Assembly (NCBI GenBank): GCA_013152545.1
Contig: JAADGF010000097.1
Coordinates: 19,618 to 83,617, forward strand
Direction: 5' to 3'
DNA length: 64,000 bases
From: Gammaproteobacteria bacterium
GTDB lineage: Bacteria > Pseudomonadota > Gammaproteobacteria > SZUA-152
This document shows, in pieces, positions 1-10,703 of the stretch (the first letter of the stretch is position 1; each line of letters starts with the position of its first letter). The notes below the pieces were generated by a model. It saw nothing but the letters and a program-made list of their open reading frames with translations, had not been told where the DNA came from and did no database searches. The translations under genes were made by a program, and so were the position numbers.

Positions 1-2
1 AA

Positions 3-1061
3 AGTATCTGGATCGCGCAGATGTTTTTGGTTGTGTTTGGTGTGCTGGTTCTGGATTTTATTCAGCGTAAGATGACAAACCGCTTAGCGCGAAAATTTAA
101 AAAGACTAAGAATTACTGGGATGATGCTTTTTTGCATTCCATTAAAAAACCCATTAGCTTAATTATATGGGTGTTGGGGCTTTCATTTGCTGCGCACATA
201 GCTGGAGGTAAGACGGACTCTAGTTTGGTGGCGTACGTTGACCCCGTCAATGATGTGTTGATTATTGTTGCAATCACCTGGTTTTTAATCCGGTTCATTA
301 AGCACGCGGAAGCAAATATTATCGAGAGCCGTGAAGCTCAAGGTGATCCCGTGGATATTACAACCATGGATGCAGTCGCTAAGTTGTTACGACTTTCGAT
401 CACGATTACTGCTGCATTGGTCACCCTACAGACGTTGGGTTTTAGTGTCTCTGGCGTGCTCGCTTTTGGCGGTGTTGGTGGTATTGCTGTTGGTTTTGCA
501 GCTCGGGATTTGCTGGCTAATTTTTTTGGTGGTCTAATGGTCTATCTTGATCGGCCGTTTTCGGTGGGGGACTGGATACGATCACCAGATCGCAATATAG
601 AAGGTACTGTGGAAAAAATAGGTTGGCGTCAGACAATGATTCGTACTTTTGATAAACGTCCGTTGTATGTCCCGAATGCTACATTTACGAATGTAGCGGT
701 AGAGAACCCTTCACGCATGACTCATCGGCGCATTTATGAAACGATTGGGGTTCGTTATGATGATGCGGATAAAATGGAGTCGATTGTTAATAGCATCGAA
801 AAAATGTTGCTGAATCACCCCGATATCGATAGCGCTCAGACGTTGATTGTGAATTTTAATAAATTTGCAGCTTCATCGTTGGATTTTTTTGTTTATACCT
901 TTACGCGTACAACGAACTGGGTAGAGTACCACGAGGTTAAACAGGATGTGCTATTGCGCATTTACAAAATTATTATCGAACATAACGCTGAAGTCGCTTT
1001 CCCTACATCTACAGTGCATGTGCCCGAGGAAATACGAATCGAGCAACATGCGAATCTCTAA
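3..1061 (+). CDS. MscS-family mechanosensitive ion channel, 5' end cut by window edge
   Basis: Small-conductance mechanosensitive channel of the inner membrane, which opens under membrane tension to release solutes during osmotic downshock. The visible part has several hydrophobic segments, then the glycine/alanine-rich pore helix (GVGGIAVGFAARDLLANFF) followed by the beta domain with FSVGDWI and a cytoplasmic alpha/beta domain. The reading frame stays open upstream of the first ATG at 21 to the window edge, so the real start and probably more membrane helices lie outside. The family assignment is firm; which MscS subgroup (YnaI/YbdG-like or other) cannot be told from this fragment. Confidence 0.9.
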   Translation, partial: SIWIAQMFLVVFGVLVLDFIQRKMTNRLARKFKKTKNYWDDAFLHSIKKPISLIIWVLGLSFAAHIAGGKTDSSLVAYVDPVNDVLIIVAITWFLIRFIKHAEANIIESREAQGDPVDITTMDAVAKLLRLSITITAALVTLQTLGFSVSGVLAFGGVGGIAVGFAARDLLANFFGGLMVYLDRPFSVGDWIRSPDRNIEGTVEKIGWRQTMIRTFDKRPLYVPNATFTNVAVENPSRMTHRRIYETIGVRYDDADKMESIVNSIEKMLLNHPDIDSAQTLIVNFNKFAASSLDFFVYTFTRTTNWVEYHEVKQDVLLRIYKIIIEHNAEVAFPTSTVHVPEEIRIEQHANL

Positions 1062-1504
1062 TCTCATGATGGTTGCTGGCCAGACTGTTGAAGTCATTAA
1101 GAACATCCCCGAGGCTTGGTAGAGGGCCAATTGTTTTCTATACTTAAGGTAGTTACTCCGTTTAGTATTTTAGCTTAAATTTATCAGTTGAATCGTACCG
1201 ATTCAACTGATGTGTTAGTTTTGAGTGTACAGTAACTGCTCAAATTGCCTTTGATGTGTTCGTGCTCGGTTTGTTCAAACAAAGGCAAAGCGTGGAATTT
1301 ACCTGTTGTATGTTGTAAGTCAGCGTTATTGATATCGTTCCATGCAGCGAAGCTGAGGAGGTCGTTTTTTTTTGTTTTTTATAAAATATTTTGGCTAGAG
1401 GGTTTCCTACAGCCTCATTATCGGGTAAATACGATAAACTGAGTCAGGATGCTTCCTATCACTTGTTTTAATTATTGCGCTTGATTTTATTGCAAAGAGG
1501 TCAA
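1062..1504. other. Non-coding spacer with a solo palindrome
   Basis: No convincing gene. The only clear structure is the perfect 13-bp palindrome at 1183-1211, treated as a collapsed family B repeat. A 65-codon open frame at 1245-1442 has no ribosome site or recognisable composition. The region ends with the AAGAGG ribosome site of the DsrE gene. Confidence 0.5.
1174..1218. repeat. Family B repeat, collapsed (solo inverted ends)
   Basis: ATCAGTTGAATCG (1183-1195) and CGATTCAACTGAT (1199-1211) form a perfect 13-bp inverted repeat with a 3-nt loop. They are flanked by TTAAATTT on the left and by TGTTAG on the right. Both arms equal the inner part of the family B ends seen at 40141, 41831 and 59150, so this looks like an element reduced to its two ends by internal deletion. 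Confidence 0.65.
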
Positions 1505-1873
1505 ATGGCAGACAAACTCCTTATTATTATGGTGAATACTGATCCTCGTAACGGTGCTGAGTTGGGTGCGCCTTTTTTTCAAGCGACCGTCGCTGCGGCC
1601 ATGGAATATGAGGTGGAAATTATTTTAACTGGAAATTCCGGTCAATTGGCTAAAGCGGGTTTTGCGGAACATCTCTATATTAGGGAAGGTGTCAGTAAAT
1701 CGATTTATGATATAATGAAGGACGCCCATTTGGCTGGGGTTAAGTTTAAGGTATGTACACCTACGATTGAGATGTGGGGCGATGATCTAATTCCAGAAAT
1801 CTCAGAGACAGTTGGTGGTGCTTATGTTATCAGTGAAGCCATGGATGAAAATACGGTCACGTTCACTTACTAA
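1505..1873 (+). CDS. DsrE/DsrF-like sulfur-relay family protein
   Basis: A 122-residue small soluble protein of the DsrE/DsrF/YchN fold, a family that often handles persulfides or acts as a peroxiredoxin-like accessory. It starts MADKLLIIMVN and has the typical mid-domain GAPFFQATVAAAMEYEVEI segment. A single cysteine sits in KVCTPTIEMWG, the usual position of the conserved cysteine in this fold, and the family-like end ISETVGGAYVISEAM follows. The ATG at 1505 is chosen because GAGG lies 4 nt upstream; an earlier in-frame TTG at 1475 has none. It stands alone, with no other dsr genes beside it, so a role in dissimilatory sulfur metabolism is not implied. Confidence 0.75.
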   Translation: MADKLLIIMVNTDPRNGAELGAPFFQATVAAAMEYEVEIILTGNSGQLAKAGFAEHLYIREGVSKSIYDIMKDAHLAGVKFKVCTPTIEMWGDDLIPEISETVGGAYVISEAMDENTVTFTY

Positions 1874-1975
1874 AATAACTGATTAAAAATCGCTTAAATT
1901 TAGTCGCAAGCGCTTATTCATCTTATTTATTTATCTTATTATACATCAGCCACTTGAATACACTACTGCCTGCCC

Positions 1976-2524
1976 ATGCCAATTTCCGCTGAAGAAGCCA
2001 ATGCTATTTTATCCAACGCAGACTGTTGTTACTCCAGGGAGCAGGTCACACAGGCTATTGATGGAATGGCGAAAAAAATAACTGAACAACTCAGCACATC
2101 AAACCCTCTATTATTGTGTGTCATGAATGGTGGTTTGATTATTACGGGTGATTTGTTGCTGAGGCTGGAGTTTCCTTTGCACTATGATTACATACATGCC
2201 AGCCGCTATCGGGATAAAACCCGTGGTGGTACGCTTAACTGGATTGCAAAACCACAGCGTGCTGTTGAAAACCGTCATGTGCTTATTGTTGACGATATAC
2301 TGGATGAGGGCATAACCCTGGCAGAAATTGCTGACTACTGCCTACAGGCGGGTGCGTGTACTGTGCGCACAGCAGTATTAGTGAACAAACTTCACGACCG
2401 CAAACACATGCGCAATGCAGATTATGTAGGATTAACTGTTGAGGATCGCTATGTGTTTGGTTATGGAATGGATTATAAAGGTTACTTGCGTAATGTCCCC
2501 GGTATTTATGCAGTAAAAGAATGA
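1976..2524 (+). CDS. hpt: Hypoxanthine-guanine phosphoribosyltransferase
   Basis: A cytoplasmic purine salvage enzyme: hypoxanthine or guanine plus PRPP gives IMP or GMP. The 182-residue length fits type I phosphoribosyltransferases. The PRPP-binding motif VLIVDDILDEGITL is near residue 102, and a flexible-loop region with HASRYRDKTRGG precedes it. The C-terminal YVFGYGMDYKGYLRNVPGIYAV is the usual HPRT purine-site and tail pattern. The next gene, 40 bp downstream on the same strand, is a methylthioinosine phosphorylase whose product is hypoxanthine, so the two probably form one salvage route. The exact base preference cannot be read from sequence alone. Confidence 0.9.
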   Translation: MPISAEEANAILSNADCCYSREQVTQAIDGMAKKITEQLSTSNPLLLCVMNGGLIITGDLLLRLEFPLHYDYIHASRYRDKTRGGTLNWIAKPQRAVENRHVLIVDDILDEGITLAEIADYCLQAGACTVRTAVLVNKLHDRKHMRNADYVGLTVEDRYVFGYGMDYKGYLRNVPGIYAVKE

Positions 2525-2564
2525 GTGTCAATATTAATTTTATGCGGTGTGCAGGAGTGTAGAT

Positions 2565-3305
2565 GTGACAGCATTAGCGATCATTGGTGGTACTGGGTTA
2601 ACCCAACTCGATATGTTGGCGATAAGCAATCGGGAAATAGTGCATACACCTTACGGGGAACCTTCTGGTCCTTTAACGCATGGAATTTTGAATGGTAGAA
2701 AAATAATGTTTCTACCCCGGCATGGTTATGGCCATACTATTCCGCCTCATAAAGTGAATTACCGTGCCAACATGTGGGCTTTAAAAGAGGCTGGCGCTGT
2801 TTGCATATTTGCAGTGGCCGCTGTAGGGGGTATTCGCGAAGATATGGATGCGGGACGAATTGTAGTGCCTGATCAGATTATTGATTATACCTGGTCTCGT
2901 GTTAACACCTATTTTGAGGAAGGTTTACAGCAGGTGACGCACGTAGACTTTACTTACCCTTATAGTAAAACATTACGGGAAACGTTAATTAAAGCAGCTT
3001 ACGCAGCAAAGGTGAACATCGTTGACGGTGGCACTTACGGTGCAACGCAAGGGCCTCGATTAGAGACCGCGGCAGAAATTGATCGTTTGGAGCGTGATGG
3101 ATGCGACATTGTAGGGATGACCGGTATGCCTGAAGCTGCGCTGGCACGGGAATTACAACTCAATTATGCGACTTGTGCGGTTGTAGCGAATCGCGCTGCG
3201 GGTCGAGGTGAGGGCGAGATAACCATGAAGGATATTGAAGTACAGTTAGGTGAGGGGATGTCAAAGGTTGCAGCTGTATTGGAGCAACTGGTTAAATTAA
3301 TATAG
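2565..3305 (+). CDS. S-methyl-5'-thioinosine phosphorylase (PNP/MTAP family)
   Basis: A 246-residue member of the MTAP/PNP phosphorylase family. It has the phosphate-site start AIIGGTGL, the PRHGYGHTIPPHKVNYRANMWALK block, and the MTGMPEAALARELQL block. Family members with this length in Pseudomonas split 5'-methylthioinosine into hypoxanthine and 5-methylthioribose-1-phosphate. Asn209 in VVANRAAG occupies the place where 6-oxopurine enzymes have Asn and adenine-specific MTAPs have Asp, which supports inosine-type substrates. The start is the GTG at 2565 with AGGAG 7 nt upstream; an in-frame GTG at 2547 lies before that site. The TAG stop falls inside the left end of a family A repeat. Confidence 0.85.
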   Translation: MTALAIIGGTGLTQLDMLAISNREIVHTPYGEPSGPLTHGILNGRKIMFLPRHGYGHTIPPHKVNYRANMWALKEAGAVCIFAVAAVGGIREDMDAGRIVVPDQIIDYTWSRVNTYFEEGLQQVTHVDFTYPYSKTLRETLIKAAYAAKVNIVDGGTYGATQGPRLETAAEIDRLERDGCDIVGMTGMPEAALARELQLNYATCAVVANRAAGRGEGEITMKDIEVQLGEGMSKVAAVLEQLVKLI

Positions 3306-3501
3306 CCGTAGTAATTGAGATTTCGGCATTTATTGCAGGCTCTTTTCATTCCATGGCAACGTTGAAGTTTCTTGCAATAGCTCTACTCTATTACGCGTCA
3401 TTTCGCCTTTCTTAAAGAAGTTACTTTTTCCTAAAAGCGCCTATTTTTGGTGGTGCCATAAAATGAATTAATAACTGAAACCTCAAACGCCACGGGTGTA
3501 T
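3301..3501. repeat. Family A dispersed repeat, copy 1
   Basis: The left end TATAGCCGTAGTAATTGAG (3301-3319) and right end CTCAAACGCCACGGGTGTA (3482-3500) are the inverted ends of family A. The interior keeps the family core: CCATGGCAACGTTGAAG, then TATTACGCGTCATTTCGCC, then AAAAGCGCCTA. It lies between two convergent genes. Its left end contains the TAG stop (3303-3305) of the phosphorylase, and its right end is 33 bp from the csiV stop. A bidirectional terminator role is possible but there is no clear U-tract. Confidence 0.75.
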
Positions 3502-3533
3502 TTTCAGTCACAATGTTTAGCAGTGATTCAATG

Positions 3534-4619
3534 TCAAGGATTAGGTTGTTTGGTTGTAAAGGCTTGTGCCGCCGGATCGAAGTCTACTTCTTCTTTTTTT
3601 GGTAACTCATAAGGAACCACACGTGCGATTATGCCATAAAGCGGGTGGTCATAATAATGGGTTTCTTTACTACGCAAACGTCGTGTTTCATAAATATGAA
3701 AATTTTGCAGGGCCTGTCTTCGTTGTATATAGGTTTGTGGTTCCTGTTGACCGCTGATTTGTCCAACGCTCAATTGATTGCCTGGGTTTGAAAAACCGAG
3801 ATTAGGGATTGATGCTTCAGGCTCTACAATAATGGTTTCCTCTTTTAATACTTGGACACGGTAATTCAGGTCCACTTCCAAATGTAAGTAACGGGAAACG
3901 CTAAGTTTTAGTGTGCCGGATAATTTTTGAAAAGACGCCCCGACCAACGTGTCGCCTGGGGTTGCCGGGAATAATCGGCCATACTGGCTGGAATCGTAAG
4001 GAAATGATCCAACAGCTACAGAAGAAAACCGACCGTCGCCCGCTGATGGGGTTTGCATTACTGCTTGTTGACTACTGATATCACTAATGGCTGGTTTTTC
4101 AATACCGTCAAAAATATAGACAGGCGTTGAGGATTTCGGGCCCACTGTGGGTTGACGCCAAGCAATATGTAATAATGGCTGGTAACTCCTTGAGCGCTGT
4201 AGTTTTTTGGTAATAGAACTCAGCTGTAATTGTGATGCGGGAAGCAACTCATAGGGGACAGGCATATTATTACCATCAGCAGCGTTAAAGTCTGGTAATT
4301 GATCGGTTTTTGATGTTGATTGGCGGAAAGCTTTATTTGTCGTTGGGTTAAGATAAGTATCATCTGGATGTCGAAGTGTGATGATCTGGCGGTATTTAAG
4401 TTTGCTGGTGTCTGGCCAGGTTTCCGATGCCAAGCCGACTTGTTCCAAATTTGCAAATATAATTACCTCTACTTGATACCAAGGTGTTTCCTGCTCATTT
4501 TTATTAGCAGCTAATGTGGCTGTGCTTGGCAAAATTAATGCCAACATTACTGGCATGACCGAAAAAATAGCTGGAAAAGCTGGCATATGTCGAGATATAT
4601 TGTTCAATTGATGACCCAT
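3534..4619 (-). CDS. csiV: CsiV-family peptidoglycan-binding protein
   Basis: A 361-residue secreted protein. A hydrophobic leader (about residues 11-37, ending near TLAAN) is followed by the family's opening motif WYQVEVIIFAN. The C-terminal region ends with RRLRSKETHYYDHPLYGIIARVVPY, matching the conserved CsiV tail (RR-R-E-HY-DHP--G). In Vibrio cholerae CsiV is a periplasmic protein that binds peptidoglycan and works with LpoA in activating PBP1A. The middle (residues about 90-240) is low in recognisable motifs. In many relatives csiV sits near mfd; here the neighbours are the phosphorylase and the divergent def gene, so context does not help. Confidence 0.75.
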   Translation of the reverse strand: MGHQLNNISRHMPAFPAIFSVMPVMLALILPSTATLAANKNEQETPWYQVEVIIFANLEQVGLASETWPDTSKLKYRQIITLRHPDDTYLNPTTNKAFRQSTSKTDQLPDFNAADGNNMPVPYELLPASQLQLSSITKKLQRSRSYQPLLHIAWRQPTVGPKSSTPVYIFDGIEKPAISDISSQQAVMQTPSAGDGRFSSVAVGSFPYDSSQYGRLFPATPGDTLVGASFQKLSGTLKLSVSRYLHLEVDLNYRVQVLKEETIIVEPEASIPNLGFSNPGNQLSVGQISGQQEPQTYIQRRQALQNFHIYETRRLRSKETHYYDHPLYGIIARVVPYELPKKEEVDFDPAAQAFTTKQPNP

Positions 4620-4698
4620 TCGATTTAATCAGGTAAACCTGTAGTATATAACATTAAGTGTATAACATTGTTTTTCGATGAATATAGAGAGCTATTAA

Positions 4699-5229
4699 AT
4701 GGCCGTAAGAAAAGTGCTGCGCATGGGACACCCCATTCTACTGGAACCATCTGCTAATGTTAACGAGTTTAACACAACTGACGTGGACAATTTAATTCAG
4801 GATTTGTTTGATACGATGCATGCAGAAGAGGGTATCGGCATTGCTGCACCCCAGATAGGTGTGTTAAAGCGTATCGTTATTTTCGGTGTTGAGGCGCAAA
4901 ATCGTCGTTACCCCAACAATCGAGAGGCGATTCCCTTGACGGTATTAATTAATCCGGTTATTGAGGTGCTAAGTGATGAAATGGAAGCGGATTGGGAGGG
5001 GTGTCTTAGTGTGCCAGGAATGCGGGGCATGGTGAAACGGTATCAGCATATTCGGTATCGAGGTTATGATCCAAAAGGTAATGCGATTGAACGCGAGGTA
5101 ACTGGTTTTCATGCGCGTGTCGTACAGCATGAGTGTGATCATTTGAATGGCATCTTATATCCTCAACGTATCGATAACATGCTTCAATTTGGTTTCAAAG
5201 AGGAACTTGCTGGTGCAATGGTTTGTTAA
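4699..5229 (+). CDS. def: Peptide deformylase
   Basis: Removes the formyl group from the N-terminal Met of new proteins, in the cytoplasm. All three metal-site motifs are present in 176 residues: GIGIAAPQIG (G-x-G-x-A-A-x-Q), EGCLSVPG with the metal-ligand Cys, and QHECDHLNG, where HExxDH supplies two His ligands and the catalytic Glu. The last motif has Cys in place of the more common Phe/Tyr (HECDH), a tolerated variation. The gene stands alone; the usual partner fmt is not beside it, so a second def next to fmt may exist elsewhere. Confidence 0.93.
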   Translation: MAVRKVLRMGHPILLEPSANVNEFNTTDVDNLIQDLFDTMHAEEGIGIAAPQIGVLKRIVIFGVEAQNRRYPNNREAIPLTVLINPVIEVLSDEMEADWEGCLSVPGMRGMVKRYQHIRYRGYDPKGNAIEREVTGFHARVVQHECDHLNGILYPQRIDNMLQFGFKEELAGAMVC

Positions 5230-5417
5230 TATGTAACGACTCAGTCTACCATTGCTAATCCAGTATCGGTGTCAAAAGTGCTTACTTAATCGTACGCAAC
5301 TAAAATGCTGCATTATTTTTTTATTCTCGAACAAACCAAACGTAATTAGAGTTGTTGCAACGAAAATAAAATATATTGAGCAGTCAAGCTGCGCATGATA
5401 TTTTACGTTTTAAGTGA

Positions 5418-7475
<2,058 letters not shown>

Positions 7476-7491
7476 TTACGTTATTAATACC

Positions 7492-7878
7492 ATGACAGCA
7501 ACTCTTTTAGCAGAGCTGGTTTTATTGCTGCATTTGCTGTTTATTCTGTTTGCAATTTTTGGTGGCCTGTTGATTCTTTACAAACGATGGTGGGCTTGGT
7601 GGCACCTCCCTTGTGTATTGTGGGCGTCTGCGGTTAATTTGGCTGGATGGGTTTGTCCCTTGACGTCGTTGGAAAATTGGTTGCGTTCAATAGCTGGACA
7701 AACAGCGGGTTATGAAGGAGGCTTTATTGCCCATTATATTGCACCGCTGGTTTACCCTGCGGGTATGACACAAGCGTTGGCACTAATGGCAGGCGTGGGT
7801 GTCATTGTTTGGAATATTTTGGTTTATGGCGTGTTAGTCTATCGATTGATCGCAAATTCGTCAGTTGAACGCTTATAA
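7492..7878 (+). CDS. DUF2784 family membrane protein
   Basis: A 128-residue inner-membrane protein with about three to four hydrophobic helices. It shows the DUF2784 pattern of an early LLHLLFILFAIFGGLL helix and the strongly conserved WVCPLTSLENWLR segment. The family has no established function. It follows ligA with a 16-bp gap on the same strand. The start ATG follows TTATTAATACC and has only a weak ribosome site, consistent with translation depending on ligA. Confidence 0.8.
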   Translation: MTATLLAELVLLLHLLFILFAIFGGLLILYKRWWAWWHLPCVLWASAVNLAGWVCPLTSLENWLRSIAGQTAGYEGGFIAHYIAPLVYPAGMTQALALMAGVGVIVWNILVYGVLVYRLIANSSVERL

Positions 7879-7949
7879 GTAGCACTAAGTTTTTGAAACA
7901 ATTGAAATATTGTATTGTTATCCGTTTCATTTATAAGGGTTGGTATATA

Positions 7950-7976
7950 CTTAAATCTCAAACGCTATGAGTATAT
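7950..7976. repeat. Family A repeat, right half only (copy 2)
   Basis: CTTAAATCTCAAACGCTATG (7950-7969) followed by AGTATAT matches the right end of family A. No clear left partner was found within 80 bp upstream. It overlaps the 3' end of the minus-strand ABM gene and supplies its last codons and stop. Confidence 0.65.
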
Positions 7977-8273
7977 TACAACATTAAAACCCTCAAATTG
8001 AGGTGGCCCCAAATAAATATCTTTTGCACTACCAGCGTTGGCGTGTGCCTTTCTGAATGCTTCAGATTTAGTCCAGTCGACAAACATGTCTTCCGATGTC
8101 CATACGGAATGAGAGGCAAATAAAGTACACTCTTCGTTAGTTTGCCCTTGTAGTAAGTGAAATTCTTTGAAACCGGGGACTGATTCCAGGTGGGTATCGC
8201 GATTTTTCCATATATTGATAAAGTCCTGCTCACGACCCAAGGCAATACGAAAGCGATTCATAGCAATATACAT
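7965..8273 (-). CDS. Antibiotic biosynthesis monooxygenase (ABM) domain protein
   Basis: A 102-residue dimeric alpha-beta barrel (ABM) protein. It begins MYIAMNRFRIALGREQDF, has the central GFKEFHLLQG strand, and SHSVWTSEDMFVDWTKSEAFRKAH, the pattern of the HmoA/IsdG-like branch. Family members include heme-degrading monooxygenases and cofactor-free quinone monooxygenases; no iron-uptake genes are adjacent, so a heme role is only a possibility. AAGGAAAA lies upstream of the start. The last four codons and the TAG stop come from the terminal sequence of a family A repeat, so the natural C-terminus may have been altered by it. Confidence 0.75.
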   Translation of the reverse strand: MYIAMNRFRIALGREQDFINIWKNRDTHLESVPGFKEFHLLQGQTNEECTLFASHSVWTSEDMFVDWTKSEAFRKAHANAGSAKDIYLGPPQFEGFNVVIYS

Positions 8274-8540
8274 TGATTTTTCCTTTTCCTGTTTTTTTGG
8301 TGATTCTGATTTTGCTGATGTTTAGGATTATAGCCCACTTTATGAGTTGTTATACCTCTAAAAACCATTAATTAATCGCTAGTGTTGGGCGCTGAATGTT
8401 TTTTAGTAAATTTAATATGCTGTTTTATTAACCATTGTTGATGATTTATTGCCAATGGGTTATTGGTCTATTGTGATAAAGCTGTGATGTTTATTTGTCA
8501 GTCTGATGTTTTAACAGATTATGGCATTGCAGCTTTGACT

Positions 8541-9878
8541 ATGCGTATACACAGATTATTTTTCTCAGGCATTATTATTTTAATAATGTTTGCATGGCCC
8601 TTGTTGGTGTCTGGGCAAATGTTGGCGGTGTCAGCCGATGCAGCTGAAGGTCAGCTTGTAGGGCACATTGTTATTCAGGGCTTGGAGCGTACCAACTCCG
8701 TTGTTGTAGAGCGGGAGTTGCTGATTAGCAGCGGTAAACCGCTTGAGCTACAGGCATTGCAGGAAAGTGTTCAGCGACTGAAAAATCTTCGTATTTTTAA
8801 TGTTGTCAATGCCCGATTGGTGAGGAACCCCAAAGCGGCTGATGGGGAAATCATCGTTATATTTGAGCTACAGGAAGTTTGGACTACTGTTCCAATTTTG
8901 AAAATTAATCAAGGTGGGGATACCACTTATGTGGTTGCAGGTGTTTTTGATATAAATATTGGGGGTAATTATGTTGAAGCGGGGGCGCAGTACGAAAGCT
9001 GGAATGGTGAGCCTGGCGGGGTGATTTGGTTTCGAGATCCTTACTTTATGAATAGTCGCTTCCGATTGGGAGGTGATATTTGGGCTGTGAAACGTCCAAG
9101 AGATTTATACGAAGCCGATGGCTCCGAGCAAGGGCGTTTTGTATTATATCGTCGTCGAGCTAATCTTTTTTTTGATCGTGAATTATCAAATCAATTAACC
9201 TTGGGGTTGGGGTTGGCGTTTAATAAGGATTCTTTTTTAAATTCTGAATTGACGAGTGGTCGTTTAAGTGATGCGACTGTTCTTCAACTACAAGACAAGG
9301 GCGCGTCGCGGTCTGTACTCGCCCGGGCATTTTTCAGAGTAGGGCGTCTTGATTATGACAATTACCTATTACGCGGTGCGGTGTCTGAGTTAACACTTGC
9401 TCAGGCTGTACCTGCTTTGGGTTCTGACGATGAATTCTATCGTGCTGAATGGGATAGCCAAGCATTTTGGCGTTTATCGCATGAGGCTAATCTGGCAGCA
9501 CGATTACGACTTGGGGCAAGCAATAGTGATGATTTACAACATTTGTTTTATGTTGGTGGGTTTGAGCATGTTCGGGGTTATCTGGATGGTCAGTTACGGG
9601 GTAGCCGCTATTGGCAGGCAAATCTGGAATACCGAATTGCAGGTTTTAAGCGGCCTTGGGTCGTGTTACAGTCTACTGTGTTTTTCGATATGGCTCAGGT
9701 GAATAGCACAACCAGTGATACAGGCGTCGGCAGTGGTGACACTTTTTATAGCACAGGGGTGGGTTTTCGGATTATTTCGCCTAAAATCCACCGGTTCATC
9801 GGGCGTTTCGATTTTGCATTGAACACCAGTCACCCTGCAACCAGCCGGTTTTCCTTCGGTGTGCAACAGTTTTTTTAG
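8541..9878 (+). CDS. POTRA-domain Omp85 (BamA/TamA-like) outer-membrane protein
   Basis: A 445-residue outer-membrane protein. A signal peptide (about residues 1-37, hydrophobic IIILIMFAWPLLVSG) is followed by one POTRA domain (GHIVIQGLERTNSVVVERELL ... LKNLRIFNVVNARL). A beta-barrel of the bacterial surface antigen type follows, containing GGFEHVRGYLDGQLRGSRYW with the VRGY motif of the barrel loop, and the chain ends in Phe (VQQFF). Omp85 proteins insert or translocate proteins at the outer membrane; single-POTRA versions of this size are often of unknown substrate. The ATG at 8541 is preferred because the signal peptide begins there; an in-frame ATG at 8463 would add 26 residues lacking signal features. 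No partner gene is evident. Confidence 0.8.
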   Translation: MRIHRLFFSGIIILIMFAWPLLVSGQMLAVSADAAEGQLVGHIVIQGLERTNSVVVERELLISSGKPLELQALQESVQRLKNLRIFNVVNARLVRNPKAADGEIIVIFELQEVWTTVPILKINQGGDTTYVVAGVFDINIGGNYVEAGAQYESWNGEPGGVIWFRDPYFMNSRFRLGGDIWAVKRPRDLYEADGSEQGRFVLYRRRANLFFDRELSNQLTLGLGLAFNKDSFLNSELTSGRLSDATVLQLQDKGASRSVLARAFFRVGRLDYDNYLLRGAVSELTLAQAVPALGSDDEFYRAEWDSQAFWRLSHEANLAARLRLGASNSDDLQHLFYVGGFEHVRGYLDGQLRGSRYWQANLEYRIAGFKRPWVVLQSTVFFDMAQVNSTTSDTGVGSGDTFYSTGVGFRIISPKIHRFIGRFDFALNTSHPATSRFSFGVQQFF

Positions 9879-9915
9879 TGATTTCAGTGTAAAGTGCTTC
9901 GTTTAAAATGAAGCT

Positions 9916-10452
9916 TTATAATAATGGTCGAATGAGGGACTCTGTGTTTTGCCGTGTCATTTCACCACTTTGTGCATGTACGATAGTGCCTTGGCGGTTA
10001 ATGATGACTGTATAGGGTAGTGCCCCGAAACGATTTCCGTACTGTTTAGCGACTTCAATAGCACTTTCAGCGCCAACCAGCGTGGGGTAGTTAACACCAT
10101 ACGTGTCGACAAAATCTTGCACTTTTTCAGGTTCATCGATTGCAACGCCTACAAATTGTAGACCTTGGGCGCCATATTGTTCTTGCATTTCGATGAACAT
10201 CGGTGTTTCTTTACGGCAAGGTGGACACCAAGTTGCCCAAAAATTTAACACGCGTACTTTTCCAGCCCATTCATTGAATTGGTGAGTGGTGCCTTCCAGG
10301 TCAGGTAATTCAAAATTGGCGGCTTGGGTGTTAAACGTTATCTCTGCGGCCTGCTGGATTTCATCCTGATTGGAAACCAATTTGACAATTTCGTTCCCTC
10401 CCCATATTCCGCCAATAAATATAGCGAGATACACAAAATATTGTCGTTTCAT
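9916..10452 (-). CDS. TlpA-like periplasmic thioredoxin
   Basis: A 178-residue membrane-anchored thiol-disulfide protein. A single N-terminal hydrophobic anchor (YFVYLAIFIGGIWGG) is followed by a thioredoxin fold with active site WATWCPPCRKE and the cis-Pro region GALPYTVIINR. TlpA/ResA proteins reduce disulfides in the periplasm, often for cytochrome c maturation, and receive electrons from DsbD or CcdA. The gene lies downstream of dsbD on the same strand (251 bp, interrupted by a family A repeat), which fits a DsbD partner. GGGGAAAG precedes the start. Confidence 0.85.
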   Translation of the reverse strand: MKRQYFVYLAIFIGGIWGGNEIVKLVSNQDEIQQAAEITFNTQAANFELPDLEGTTHQFNEWAGKVRVLNFWATWCPPCRKETPMFIEMQEQYGAQGLQFVGVAIDEPEKVQDFVDTYGVNYPTLVGAESAIEVAKQYGNRFGALPYTVIINRQGTIVHAQSGEMTRQNTESLIRPLL

Positions 10453-10525
10453 TTGAGTCTTTCCCCGTATAACCCGTTGCTTAATACTTAATACTGTTCT
10501 AATGACAGTATGAATTACTGTAGTC

Positions 10526-10632
10526 TATACCCGTAGCGATTGGGCTTTAGGTCTAATTGCATGTCCTATTTACCCCATGGCTGCGTTGAAATTCCTTGCA
10601 ATATACCCTAAATCTCAATCGCTACGGGTATA
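10526..10632. repeat. Family A dispersed repeat, short form (copy 3)
   Basis: A 107-bp element with perfect 17-bp inverted ends: TATACCCGTAGCGATTG (10526-10542) and CAATCGCTACGGGTATA (10616-10632). It retains the left interior (GGTCTAATTGCATG, CCATGGCTGCGTTGAAATTC, CTTGCAAT) but lacks the right-hand core found in the longer copies. It sits between dsbD and the tlpA-like gene. Confidence 0.85.
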
Positions 10633-10703
10633 TTTAACCGATGAACTTGCGTTGATTAACGTAGTTTGTGCAAGTGCATCAGCTCTGTGTTCAATTTTTG
10701 TAT

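Noticed and set aside
1245..1442. 65-codon open frame on the plus strand
   Set aside because: No ribosome site and an implausible Cys/Phe-rich composition.
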